A stretch of DNA of 36,950 nucleotides from JANRKB01 sp033763695 (GTDB lineage Bacteria; Planctomycetota; Phycisphaerae; Phycisphaerales; UBA1924): the NCBI GenBank assembly GCA_033763695.1, contig JANRKB010000034.1, positions 1 to 36,950 of the forward strand, given 5' to 3'. Below the pieces are notes generated by a model. That model made no database searches, was not told the DNA's origin, and saw only the letters and a list, made by a program, of their open reading frames with translations. The position numbers were made by a program, and so were the translations under genes. Shown in pieces: positions 22,570 through 31,035 of the stretch; positions within the stretch are counted from its first letter, which is position 1; every line of letters begins with the position of its first letter.

Positions 22570-24300
22570 ATGCAGCAGATTGATCGTCGTTTGCCCCATC
22601 TTGCGGGTGTGATTGCCCTGTGCGCGTCGACGGCGATCGGCCTGGCCGAGCTTCGTCCCGCGGGCGGCGAAACGCCGCAGCTCACCTACTCGACGTACGC
22701 GATCATCGATGGACAGATGACCGCCGCCCCGGCGATCAAGATGGGCGACGCGGCGACGATCGCGAAGATCCTCGCGGAGGGTCGCGAGCGGAACAAGGTA
22801 ATGGAGCACCTGACGCATCTGACCAAGAACATCGGCTCGCGTCTGACGGGCAGCAATCGCCTGAAGGCCGCGAACGACTGGTGCAAGGCTCAGTATGAGG
22901 CGTGGGGGCTGACCAATGCCCGCCTCGAAAAGTGGGGCGAGATCGGCGTCGGCTTTGATCGCGGGCCAAGCTCCGGCAAAGTGTTCCTTCGCATCACCAA
23001 GCCCGCGGACGAGAAGGCGGGCACCCCCGAGCACATCGAGGACGAAGAGAAGCGCACGATGGCGATCAGCACGCTCGCCTGGACGCGCGGCACGAACGGC
23101 CCGGTGCGTGCGCCGGTGGTGAAGGAACCTCAGACCGAGGAAGAGTTCAACGCGGTCAAGGACAAGATCAAGGGCTCGTGGGTGCTGCTGCAGCCGCCGC
23201 CGCCGGTCGGTCAGCGCGGCCTGCGCGATCGACTGAAGACGATGTACGAGATGCGCGCCGACGCCCGCAAGAAGATCACCGCGGGCACGGACCCCGCGAC
23301 ACTGCCGATCATCGAGCGTCTGGTGACGCTGGAACCCGCAGGCTATTTGACGTCGAGCCGCGATGAGCGTGTGTGGACGGGTGCCGTCGGCAACTGGCGC
23401 GAGCTCACGATGGACACGCTGCCGCCGGACGTGCATGCGATGATCAGCGGGCCCGATTACGACTACATCAACAGCCGCGTCTTTGACAAGGAGCCGATCG
23501 TTGTCGAACTCGATCTGAAGCACGAGTTCACGCCCGGCCCGGTCGCGGTCTACAACACAATCGCGGAGATCCGCGGCACCGAGAAGCCCGACGAGGTCGT
23601 GATCGTCTCGGCCCACCTCGACAGCTGGGACGGCCCCGGCTCCGAAGGCTGCACCGACAACGGCACTGGATCGTCCGTCGTGCTCGAAGCGGCGCGCATC
23701 CTCGCGAGCGTCGGCGCCAAGCCCAAGCGCACGATCCGGTTCATCAACTGGACCGGCGAGGAGCAGGGCTTGCTTGGCTCCAAGGGCTATGCCGACACGC
23801 ACAAGGACTCGCTCGACAAGATCTCGGCCGTGCTCGTGGACGACGGCGGCACGAACTATGAGGGCGGGCTCAAAGCGATCGCGCCGATGCGCGACTATCT
23901 CGCCGCGGCGACAGCCCCCGTCAACAACCTGTTCTTTGACGACATCACGGGCAAGCCGATGAACGTCAACGTGCAAATCGGCGAGAAGATGCCCAAGGGC
24001 GGCGGCAGCGATCACGCGACGTTCAATGCCGCCGGCGTGCCTGGGTTCTTCTGGGACGAGGTGGGCCGAGCGGACTACGGGCACGGCTGGCACACGCAGT
24101 TTGACCGGCTGGATCTGGCAATCCCGGTCTATCTGCAGCAGTCGTCGACGTGTATGGCGCTGACGGCGTACCAGTTGGCGTGCGCCCCGACGCTCCTGCC
24201 GCGTGAACCGCAGGAAACCAGCGCAGCCGACGCAGAGAAGAAAGACGCCAAGCCTGAGCCGAAGGCAACCAAGCCCAAGGAAGACGCCGCGTCGAAGTGA
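22570..24300 (+). CDS. Exported M28-family zinc aminopeptidase/carboxypeptidase-like protein
   Basis: This is a secreted di-zinc exopeptidase-like protein. The 576-aa product has a signal peptide (about residues 1-27, hydrophobic LAGVIALCASTAIGLA), a middle region with PA-domain-like sequence, and a C-terminal M28 catalytic domain. Metal and catalytic residues are in place: SAHLDSWD (His349, Asp351), CTDNGTG (Asp363), WTGEEQGLLGS (Glu397, Glu398), VLVDDGG (Asp424/425) and HGWHTQFD (His508). The tail is Lys/Ala/Pro/Glu-rich and likely unstructured. ATG 22570 is supported by AGGA about 8 nt upstream and by the signal peptide. Mature substrate specificity (amino- or carboxypeptidase) cannot be read from sequence. 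It probably works in the periplasm on peptides. Confidence 0.9.
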   Translation: MQQIDRRLPHLAGVIALCASTAIGLAELRPAGGETPQLTYSTYAIIDGQMTAAPAIKMGDAATIAKILAEGRERNKVMEHLTHLTKNIGSRLTGSNRLKAANDWCKAQYEAWGLTNARLEKWGEIGVGFDRGPSSGKVFLRITKPADEKAGTPEHIEDEEKRTMAISTLAWTRGTNGPVRAPVVKEPQTEEEFNAVKDKIKGSWVLLQPPPPVGQRGLRDRLKTMYEMRADARKKITAGTDPATLPIIERLVTLEPAGYLTSSRDERVWTGAVGNWRELTMDTLPPDVHAMISGPDYDYINSRVFDKEPIVVELDLKHEFTPGPVAVYNTIAEIRGTEKPDEVVIVSAHLDSWDGPGSEGCTDNGTGSSVVLEAARILASVGAKPKRTIRFINWTGEEQGLLGSKGYADTHKDSLDKISAVLVDDGGTNYEGGLKAIAPMRDYLAAATAPVNNLFFDDITGKPMNVNVQIGEKMPKGGGSDHATFNAAGVPGFFWDEVGRADYGHGWHTQFDRLDLAIPVYLQQSSTCMALTAYQLACAPTLLPREPQETSAADAEKKDAKPEPKATKPKEDAASK

Positions 24301-24335
24301 CGGCGTCGCCCGTCGCGCGCCATCGTTGCAAACGC

Positions 24336-25874
24336 TCAGTCGCGGGCGACTTCGATCAGCCCGCGCTGCAGCATTGCCTTGAAGACCTCGATTGCCCCCG
24401 GCAACATCGCTCCGGCGGGCTGACCGATGACAGGTTCAGCCGCCTTGAGGATCGCCGCGACGTTGCGCACGCCGTCCATGAGTGACAGCAGCGGCAACAC
24501 GCTCTGATGGATGCCGAAGCGGTATCCGAGCCCGAGTTGGAGCGAGAGTTCGGTAGCGTTCGACACCCAGCCGCCGTCGCCATCCTGCGTCAGCTTGTGC
24601 TCGAGGATGGCACCTGGGGCGAGACTGAGTCGCGTGGTCAGCCACTCGCGCGGGCCGTCGTCTCGACTGATCGCGGCGTCGAGGGCCTCGATTGCGTGGC
24701 GGTTGTCGAAGATGCGTGCGAGGTTGTCGCTCAGGTTGCTCTTGGCGTCGCCGCTGGCGGTGCTGGGGGTGTCTTCAAACCAGACACGCGGGCCGCGGCC
24801 GTCGGCACGATGGCGACAGATGACGATACCTGCAGTCACCGCTTCAATGCCGAGTTGCTCGTACGACGCGACCCATGTCTCGAAGCGTTTGAGCATGTTG
24901 TACTGCGAGTCGGGGGCCGTGTGATTGACCCACGTCCACGCATACATGTCCGCGGCACGCGTCTCGGCGGTGAGCATGAGCACATCGAGATCGTGCCCCG
25001 CGAACCACGACGCCAGCCGCTGCTGCACCGGGACGCCCTTGAGATGAGCCCAGTTGCAGACCATGCTGCCCCAGCCGCCGGGGTTGAGGTGCGGCGCGAA
25101 CTGGCCGCAGACGTCTTGGACGATCGAGTCGCCGGAGCGCCCGCTGTCGCGGAAGATGAAGGTCTTCTCGGGCGAGATCACAAACGGCGGATTGGTGACG
25201 ATGAGATCGAATCGTCGACCCGCGACGGCGGCGAACATGTCGCCCTCGACAAACTCGCAGTTTGTCTTGCCCGCGAGCATCGCGTTGAAGCGCCCCATCT
25301 CGATCGCGCGGCGGTTGCGATCGACCCCCACCACTCCGCCGCGTGCGGCGGATGCAAAGCGTGACATCTCAAAGCCGATGTACCCCGCGCCGCACCCCAT
25401 GTCGAGAACAGTTGCGCCTTGCTTCTGCACGGCGTGGCGGGCGACAAGCGTGCTGCTCGCGCCGACACCCATCACATAGTCCTCACGCACGCGCCCGGTC
25501 TTGCGCGCGGGCATGTCGTAGGTGTACCAGTAGCCGTCGAGCGGCAGCATCTCACACGCGGGCTTGACGACATCGCCATCAAGAGTTACTAAACCAACAT
25601 CGTGCATCGCCTGAAGCGAAAGCGGCGCGAACGCACGCTCCGCATCGGCACGCTTCACGGGCACGCTGATCAGAAAAAGTCGGATGCACGCGTCGATCGG
25701 CCGCCCCGCGTGCGTGCGACGTTCGACAACGGCATCGCCGAGGCCCTTGAATGCTTCCATCGACGTGACGCCAAGTGCCGCGGGGACGCCCGCGGGCGTG
25801 AAGTCGGCACGCAGCAGCGCATCGCGCAGACGTGCGTGGTCGTCGGAGTTCGAGAAACCAAATGGGGTCGACAT
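24336..25874 (-). CDS. HemK/RsmC-type SAM methyltransferase (512 aa)
   Basis: This is a large class I methyltransferase. Residues 1-130 form an N-terminal helical domain resembling the DUF7059/winged-helix segment found in some actinobacterial methyltransferases. The catalytic domain follows: motif I VLDMGCGAGYIG (156-167), VVGVDRNRRAI, EFVEGDMF and NPPF (228-231) in DLIVTNPPFVISP. NPPF marks enzymes that methylate amide or exocyclic amino nitrogens, such as PrmC, RsmC or RlmG. The C-terminal 150 residues are an extra domain of unknown role. ATG 25874 has AGAGGG about 6 nt upstream. The substrate is not known; rRNA, DNA or a release factor are possibilities. It converges on the M28 peptidase gene. 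Confidence 0.85.
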   Translation of the reverse strand: MSTPFGFSNSDDHARLRDALLRADFTPAGVPAALGVTSMEAFKGLGDAVVERRTHAGRPIDACIRLFLISVPVKRADAERAFAPLSLQAMHDVGLVTLDGDVVKPACEMLPLDGYWYTYDMPARKTGRVREDYVMGVGASSTLVARHAVQKQGATVLDMGCGAGYIGFEMSRFASAARGGVVGVDRNRRAIEMGRFNAMLAGKTNCEFVEGDMFAAVAGRRFDLIVTNPPFVISPEKTFIFRDSGRSGDSIVQDVCGQFAPHLNPGGWGSMVCNWAHLKGVPVQQRLASWFAGHDLDVLMLTAETRAADMYAWTWVNHTAPDSQYNMLKRFETWVASYEQLGIEAVTAGIVICRHRADGRGPRVWFEDTPSTASGDAKSNLSDNLARIFDNRHAIEALDAAISRDDGPREWLTTRLSLAPGAILEHKLTQDGDGGWVSNATELSLQLGLGYRFGIHQSVLPLLSLMDGVRNVAAILKAAEPVIGQPAGAMLPGAIEVFKAMLQRGLIEVARD

Positions 25875-25973
25875 GGGAGCCCTCTTGATCGCGTGCCGCG
25901 CACGCGGCAGACGTGCGCGGCGACACTCCGAGAGAGACTATCCGAGTTCGTTCAAGCGCGACCCGCGGGGTGG

Positions 25974-26582
25974 TCACACGATGTCTGGAGTATCGACGTC
26001 CATCGGGCCCTTGCCGCGCTTGCTGACTAGGAACCAGATGAGGATGAACGCCGGGAACACCATGCCGATGACGAGGCCGATGACGGGGCCAGCGTAGTCG
26101 AACCCCTCTCCCATCGGCGAAGGCTTGACGAATGGATTGTCCGGGTGATCGGCGCGAAACTGCCGCAGTGCCGGGACCTGCATGAACTGGTAGATGGAAC
26201 TCGCGATCACGCTGATGATCGAGAGCACGGCATAGATGATGTGCGCCGTGCGCCCCGCGGGCTTGCGGCTGATCGTGAGCGCGCCAGCGACAAGAAGGAC
26301 GAGCGAGAGCAAAACGCCGGTGCCCAGCATCACGATCATCGCTGGACCGAGCTGCATCTGCGGCGGAAGGCTGACGTCCATCGACGGATCAGCCTTCTTC
26401 ATGTTCTCGACACCCATCGGCAAGAACACCGCAAGGCCGACGATGCCCCAGCCCATGCAGCAGAACCCAAAGATCACAGACCAGCTCACGCTGATCCAGC
26501 CGATCACTAGCGGCCAGGTCGGACGCTCAGGCGGCAGATCAAGATCGGGTTCGACGGGCGGGGTCAATGGCTGATCGGTCAT
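25974..26582 (-). CDS. Membrane protein, unknown function (202 aa)
   Basis: This product has a Pro/Asp-rich cytosolic-looking N-terminus (about residues 1-24), then four hydrophobic segments: WPLVIGWISVSWSVIFGFCC with the following MGWGIVGLAVFLPM, AMIVMLGTGVLLSLVLLVAG, HIIYAVLSIISVIASSIY and VIGLVIGMVFPAFILIWFLV. No motif points to a family. ATG 26582 has GGGAG about 8 nt upstream. It lies 48 bp downstream of pheS on the same strand and may be co-transcribed with it. A link to PheRS function is not implied. Confidence 0.78.
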   Translation of the reverse strand: MTDQPLTPPVEPDLDLPPERPTWPLVIGWISVSWSVIFGFCCMGWGIVGLAVFLPMGVENMKKADPSMDVSLPPQMQLGPAMIVMLGTGVLLSLVLLVAGALTISRKPAGRTAHIIYAVLSIISVIASSIYQFMQVPALRQFRADHPDNPFVKPSPMGEGFDYAGPVIGLVIGMVFPAFILIWFLVSKRGKGPMDVDTPDIV

Positions 26583-26630
26583 CTTCAGTTCTCCCACGAT
26601 CGGTGCCGCAGTCGTGCGCGGCCCGTGCTG

Positions 26631-27671
26631 TCACACCATTCGGAGGAATCGCACGTCGTTTTCAAACAGCAAGCGGATATCGGGGATGCCGTACTTGCCC
26701 ATCGCGAGTCGCTCGATGCCGAAACCGAAGGCGAAACCGGTCCACTCTTCCGGATCGATGCCGCAGGCGGTCAGCACCGCGGGATCAACCATGCCGCACC
26801 CGCCGAGCTCCATCCAGCGCCAAGGCTGCTCGGGTCGGAGGCGAACCTTCATGTCGACCTCGGCGCTTGGCTCGGTGAACGGGAAGAAACTTGGACGCAG
26901 ACGGACCTCGGCTTGTTCCCCGAAGTAAGCGCGAGCGAACTGCAAAAGCGTGGTCTTGAGGTCGACCATACTCACGCCGCGATCGAGGTAGAGCCCTTCG
27001 ATCTGGTGGAACATGAAGGAGTGTGTCGCGTCGACGGTGTCGGGGCGATAGACGCGCCCGGGAGCGACGATCTTGATCGGTCGCGTGAGACGGCCGCCGC
27101 CCGCCTTCACCGCAGCCTCCATAACACGCACCTGTACGGTGCTGGTCTGGCTGCGAACCATGCGCGGCTTGGCCGTGGTGCGCGGATCATCGACGTAGAA
27201 GTTGTCGATCGGGTCGCGGGCCGGGTGGCCGTCGGGGATGTTGAGCTTGACGAAGTTGTGTTCGTCGTCTTCGAGTTCCGGGCCGTCGGCGACATCGAAG
27301 CCCATGCGGGCGAAGACCTCGACGAGTTCGTCGCGCACGCGCGTGATGATGTGGCGGCGACCAACACCCGCGGACTGCACAACGCCCGGCTCGGTCAGAT
27401 CGATCTCGCTGGTGGCCGATGGCGCGGCGGTACCGACGCTCGCCTTCTTGGCAGCCAGCGCCTCTTCGAGCGTCGTCTTGAGCGTGTTCAGGCGAGCGCC
27501 GACGGCAGGCTTCTGATCCTTCGGGACGTCCTTGAGCCCCCCCATCATCGCCTTGAGCTTGCCGCTGTTGCCCAGGTAGGACAAACGCCACGCCTCGACG
27601 GCCGCAGCGTCGGCGGCGGTCTGAAGTTCCGCCAGCCCTTGGGATTCGAGTTGATTGAGCGATTCGAGCAT
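26631..27671 (-). CDS. pheS: Phenylalanyl-tRNA synthetase alpha subunit
   Basis: PheS forms the catalytic part of the alpha2beta2 PheRS that charges tRNA-Phe. The 346-aa product has normal length: an N-terminal coiled coil, then HIITRVRDELVEVFARMGF, FYVDDPRTTAKPRMVRSQTS, GRVYRPDTVDATHSFMFHQI (motif 2 region), SFFPFTEPSAEVD and the C-terminal FGFGIERLAMGKYGIPDIR (motif 3). The ATG at 27671 follows CCCCCCA with no Shine-Dalgarno sequence, while TATAGT lies 8 nt before it. Most bacteria have pheT directly after pheS; here a membrane protein follows instead, so pheT is elsewhere. It diverges from the pnt operon. Confidence 0.95.
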   Translation of the reverse strand: MLESLNQLESQGLAELQTAADAAAVEAWRLSYLGNSGKLKAMMGGLKDVPKDQKPAVGARLNTLKTTLEEALAAKKASVGTAAPSATSEIDLTEPGVVQSAGVGRRHIITRVRDELVEVFARMGFDVADGPELEDDEHNFVKLNIPDGHPARDPIDNFYVDDPRTTAKPRMVRSQTSTVQVRVMEAAVKAGGGRLTRPIKIVAPGRVYRPDTVDATHSFMFHQIEGLYLDRGVSMVDLKTTLLQFARAYFGEQAEVRLRPSFFPFTEPSAEVDMKVRLRPEQPWRWMELGGCGMVDPAVLTACGIDPEEWTGFAFGFGIERLAMGKYGIPDIRLLFENDVRFLRMV

Positions 27672-27679
27672 TGGGGGGA

Positions 27680-27685
27680 ACTATA
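27680..27685 (-). promoter_or_regulatory. Putative -10 box of pheS (leaderless)
   Basis: TATAGT on the minus strand lies 8 nt upstream of the pheS ATG, separated by T and six C residues plus A. Transcription would start at or 1 nt before the ATG. No -35 match is clear. Confidence 0.45.
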
Positions 27686-27767
27686 ACGCGTCGGAACCGA
27701 CCCGCGCTCACGAAAGCCGCCGCCCCGCCGCGACTTGCCACAACATGCCGAGAAAACCGGCCCCGGC

Positions 27768-27797
27768 TTGATTGTTGACTCTCGTGTCCGCTATTAT
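27768..27797 (+). promoter_or_regulatory. Sigma-70-type promoter of the pnt operon
   Basis: TTGATT (27768-27773) and TATTAT (27792-27797) with 18 bp between them. The predicted start near 27804 gives a leader of about 70 nt before the pntAA ATG with its GAGG ribosome-binding site. Confidence 0.5.
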
Positions 27798-27872
27798 GGC
27801 CGCATCACTGGCGGCTCGCCCGGCGGGTTCTCGACGGGGCACGAGCCCTCTACAACCGGCAGCGAGGTCATC

Positions 27873-29030
27873 ATGAGACTGAGCGTTCCGAAAGAACTGG
27901 CCGCGGGCGAACGACGGGTGGCACTTGTGCCGGAAACCGTCAAGAAGCTCACGGCAGCGGGATTCAGCGTCGTTGTTGAACACGACGCGGGCACGGCGGC
28001 GAACTTCCTCGATCAGCAGTATCTCGAAGCGGGTGCGACGATCGAGCGCGACGCCAACGCGTTGTTCTCCAAGGCGGACATGGTTGTCAAAGTCGGCCCG
28101 CCGCTGACGGGTCCGGGCGTCGCACGCGATGAGATCGCGATGATGCGCGAGGGTGCGATGGCGCTGGCGTCGATGATGCCGACGCGCAATCTCGCGGCCG
28201 TCCAGGCGATGAAGGTGAAGAAGATTACGTCGTTCTCGACGGACACGATCCCGCGCACGACGCGGGCTCAGGCGATGGACACGCTTTCGGCGATGGCCAA
28301 CATCGTGGGGTACAAGGCCGCACTGATGGCCGCGCTCGAGATGCCGCGCTACACGCCGATGTTGACGACCGCGGCGGGCACGATCCTGCCGGCGAAGTTC
28401 TTTGTCATCGGCGCGGGTGTCGCGGGCTTGCAGGCGATCGCGACAGCACGTCGCATCGGCGCCGCCGTCAGCGCGACGGACGTCCGCCCCGAGGTGAAGG
28501 AACAGATCGAGAGCGTCGGCGCCAAGTACGTCGGCATCCAACTCAAGGCCGACGCCAACGCGGGCGGCGGCTATGCCAAGGAACTGAGCGAGGACGACAA
28601 GGCCCGCCAGCGCGAGCTGCTCGCCGAGCAGTGCTCGATCTCGGCCGCGGTCATCACCACCGCACTCATCCGCGGCGTGACTGCACCCAAGCTCATCACC
28701 GCGGACATCGTCAAGCGCATGAAGCCCGGCGCGGTCATCATCGATCTGGCGGCGGACGGCGGCGGCAACTGCGAGTTGTCGCGCCCTGGCGAAACGGTGG
28801 TCGAGCACGGCGTGAAGATCGTTGCGCCGCTCAACCTGCCGGCGACGATGCCCACCGATGCGAGCCTGCTGTGGTCGCGCAACTTGATGAACTTCCTGCT
28901 CGCGTTCTGGAAGGACAAGGCCTTCAGCCTTGATCTCAACGATGAGATCATGCGCGGCGCGGTCATCACCCACCAGGGCGACATCGTGCATCCGTGGGTG
29001 AAGGAAGCCGCGGCCAGCGCCGCCCGTTAA
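27873..29030 (+). CDS. pntAA: NAD(P) transhydrogenase subunit alpha part 1 (NAD-binding, domain I)
   Basis: PntAA binds NAD(H) in the cytoplasm and exchanges hydride with NADP(H) bound by PntB, driven by the proton gradient. The 385-aa product begins MRLSVPKELAAGERRVALVP, a family start, and contains FFVIGAGVAGLQAIATARR (Rossmann glycine motif), VSATDVRPEVKEQIESVGA and VIIDLAADGGGNCELS. Length fits the split alpha subunit known from Rhodospirillum-type enzymes. ATG 27873 has GAGG 6 nt upstream; a longer frame upstream has no support. It is followed by pntAB after 33 bp, and pntB overlaps pntAB, forming a three-gene operon. Alanine dehydrogenase shares the fold but the operon settles the call. 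Confidence 0.95.
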   Translation: MRLSVPKELAAGERRVALVPETVKKLTAAGFSVVVEHDAGTAANFLDQQYLEAGATIERDANALFSKADMVVKVGPPLTGPGVARDEIAMMREGAMALASMMPTRNLAAVQAMKVKKITSFSTDTIPRTTRAQAMDTLSAMANIVGYKAALMAALEMPRYTPMLTTAAGTILPAKFFVIGAGVAGLQAIATARRIGAAVSATDVRPEVKEQIESVGAKYVGIQLKADANAGGGYAKELSEDDKARQRELLAEQCSISAAVITTALIRGVTAPKLITADIVKRMKPGAVIIDLAADGGGNCELSRPGETVVEHGVKIVAPLNLPATMPTDASLLWSRNLMNFLLAFWKDKAFSLDLNDEIMRGAVITHQGDIVHPWVKEAAASAAR

Positions 29031-29063
29031 CTCGTGCTCCACTCTCTACGAAAGGAGATCGCA

Positions 29064-29528
29064 GTGATTGGTTCTCGATCTTTCCTGCCCGCGATGGTCG
29101 CGGCGTGTGCAACGGTGTGTGCATCGGCGGGTTCGGCGATCGCCGCCGCTCCTGAAGTGAGCGTGCCCGACGTGGTGGCCGCGGCCCCGGCCCTCGCCGA
29201 CACCCCGATTGACTACATCCCGCTGCTGTTCGTGTTCATGCTGGCGTCGTTCATCGGCATCGGCGTGATCCGGCGTGTCTCAAGACTGCTCCACACGCCG
29301 CTGATGTCGCTGACCAACGCCATCTCGGCGATCGCGGTCGTCGGCTCGATCATGATCGCCGGCGGCGAGCATTATCCGAACTACATCCGCCTGATGGGTT
29401 CGATCACGCTCTTCGCGTCGATGACCAACATCATCAGCGGCTTCATGATCACCAATCGCATGCTCAAGATGTTCAAGGCCGAGACGCCCGCGGGCGCTCA
29501 AGCCGGTTCGCAAGGAGGCAAGCCATGA
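29064..29528 (+). CDS. pntAB: NAD(P) transhydrogenase subunit alpha part 2 (membrane domain)
   Basis: This subunit gives part of the proton channel. The 154-aa product carries three family helices: IPLLFVFMLASFIGIGVI, LMSLTNAISAIAVVGSIMIA and LMGSITLFASMTNIISGFMI, with the conserved HTPLMSLTNAISAI. Before them is an N-terminal 30-residue stretch resembling a signal peptide (MIGSRSFLPAMVAACATVC, then SAIAA) and an Ala/Pro linker, which is not usual in this small subunit. GTG 29064 is chosen because AAAGGAG lies 6 nt upstream. The 3' end overlaps pntB by ATGA, consistent with coupled translation of a membrane complex. Confidence 0.92.
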   Translation: MIGSRSFLPAMVAACATVCASAGSAIAAAPEVSVPDVVAAAPALADTPIDYIPLLFVFMLASFIGIGVIRRVSRLLHTPLMSLTNAISAIAVVGSIMIAGGEHYPNYIRLMGSITLFASMTNIISGFMITNRMLKMFKAETPAGAQAGSQGGKP

Positions 29529-30958
29529 ACACCTTCGACATGCTTATCGGCGTGGCGTATCTCTTCGCAACGGCCCTCTTCATTCTCTCGCTGCACTGGC
29601 TGAGTGACCCCAAGACCGCACGCAACGGCGTCACGGCGGGCATCGTGGCGATGGCCGTCGCCGTGCTCGCGACGTGGGCGCGGCCCGACGTTTCGCACCA
29701 CACCGACATCACGCGTCACGCGTGGGTGCTCGTGCCGATTCTTCTGGCGATCTGGCCGGGTGTGTGGCTCTCGCTTGTGCCGCTGACGGCGGTGCCGCAG
29801 CGAACCGCGCTCTCGCACGCCTTCGGCGGCCTGGCCGCGGGCTTGGTGGGCACAGCGAAGTTCGTGTACTGGTTCAATGACGCGCCCGAACAGCTCACCG
29901 CCTTCCGTATGGGCGCGATCGCGATTGAGATCGTGCTGGGTTACCTGACGTTCTCTGGCTCGCTGATCGCCGCGGGCAAGCTGCAAGAGGTGAAGTGGAT
30001 ACCGCAGCGGCCGTGGGTCTATCCGGGCCAGAACATCGTCAACCTGATCGCGTTCGGCGCGGCAATCATCATGACCGCATTCCTCGTGTGGAATCCAACG
30101 CACACGAGCGCACCGTATCTGTTTGCGGGCATCGTCTTCCTCGCGCTCAACTTCGGCTGGATGCTCGTCATGCCCATCGGCGGCGCGGACATGCCGACCG
30201 TGATCGCGATCTTGAACGCCTACGCCGGTCTGGCGGCGGTGGCGATGGGCTTTGTGCTCAATAACCAACTGTTGATCACCGCCGGTGCTCTGGATGGTTC
30301 GAGCGGTCTGATCCTCTCGATCATCATGTGCAAGGCGATGAATCGCTCATTCAGCAACGTGCTCTTCGGCGCGTTCGGCCAAGTGCAGCAGAAGCAGGCC
30401 GCGGGCGAGCAGAAGCAGTACAAGGCAGATACGCCGGAGAACGCCGCGGCGATGATGGAGCAGGCGTCGTCCGTGGTCATCGTGCCGGGCTACGGCATGG
30501 CCGTCGCGCAGGCACAGCATCGCGTGCGCGAACTCTACGACCAGCTCCACAAGCGGGGCATCTCGGTCAAGTTTGCGATTCACCCCGTGGCCGGTCGCAT
30601 GCCGGGCCACATGAACGTTCTGCTGGCGGAATCAGAGATTCCCTACACCGATCTGGTGGACATGACGGAAATCAACTCCGAGATGCCGCAGTGCGACGTG
30701 TGCCTCGTGCTGGGTGCCAACGACGTGGTAAATCCGGCGGCACGGGCGGACAAGAGCAGCCCGATCTTCGGCATGCCGATCATCGACGCGGACAAGGCTC
30801 GCACCGTGTTCGCGATCAAGCGCAGCAAGAACCCCGGCTTTGCAGGCATCGACAACGACCTCTACTTCCTCGACAAGACGTGGATGCTCTTCGGCGATGC
30901 CAAAGCGGTCGTCGGCGAACTCGTCAAGCACCTGCAAGGCGAGAGCGGCATGCATTGA
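29525..30958 (+). CDS. pntB: NAD(P) transhydrogenase subunit beta
   Basis: PntB combines the remaining proton-channel helices (domain II) with the NADP-binding domain III. The 477-aa product has eight or nine hydrophobic segments over residues 1-275, including NFGWMLVMPIGGADMPTVIA and LNAYAGLAAVAMGF, then the soluble domain with VIVPGYGMAVAQAQH, HPVAGRMPGHMNVLLAE, DVCLVLGANDVVNPAA and PIFGMPIIDADKART, all NADP-site signatures. ATG 29525 overlaps the pntAB stop and has GGAGG 7 nt upstream. The complex would couple proton influx to NADPH production. A hairpin terminator follows. Confidence 0.96.
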   Translation: MNTFDMLIGVAYLFATALFILSLHWLSDPKTARNGVTAGIVAMAVAVLATWARPDVSHHTDITRHAWVLVPILLAIWPGVWLSLVPLTAVPQRTALSHAFGGLAAGLVGTAKFVYWFNDAPEQLTAFRMGAIAIEIVLGYLTFSGSLIAAGKLQEVKWIPQRPWVYPGQNIVNLIAFGAAIIMTAFLVWNPTHTSAPYLFAGIVFLALNFGWMLVMPIGGADMPTVIAILNAYAGLAAVAMGFVLNNQLLITAGALDGSSGLILSIIMCKAMNRSFSNVLFGAFGQVQQKQAAGEQKQYKADTPENAAAMMEQASSVVIVPGYGMAVAQAQHRVRELYDQLHKRGISVKFAIHPVAGRMPGHMNVLLAESEIPYTDLVDMTEINSEMPQCDVCLVLGANDVVNPAARADKSSPIFGMPIIDADKARTVFAIKRSKNPGFAGIDNDLYFLDKTWMLFGDAKAVVGELVKHLQGESGMH

Positions 30959-30982
30959 TGCCGAATCCCACATGATCTCCCC

Positions 30983-31017
30983 ACGGCCGGGCGCACACGC
31001 GTCCGGCCGTTATGTTT
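30983..31017 (+). terminator. Terminator of the pnt operon
   Basis: ACGGCCGG (30983-30990) pairs perfectly with CCGGCCGT (31003-31010) around a 12-nt loop that can form GCG/CGC. It is followed by TATGTTTCAGTTTG on the plus strand. It lies 25 bp past pntB and before the end of the convergent recG. Confidence 0.65.
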
Positions 31018-31035
31018 CAGTTTGTGGATCTGGCC

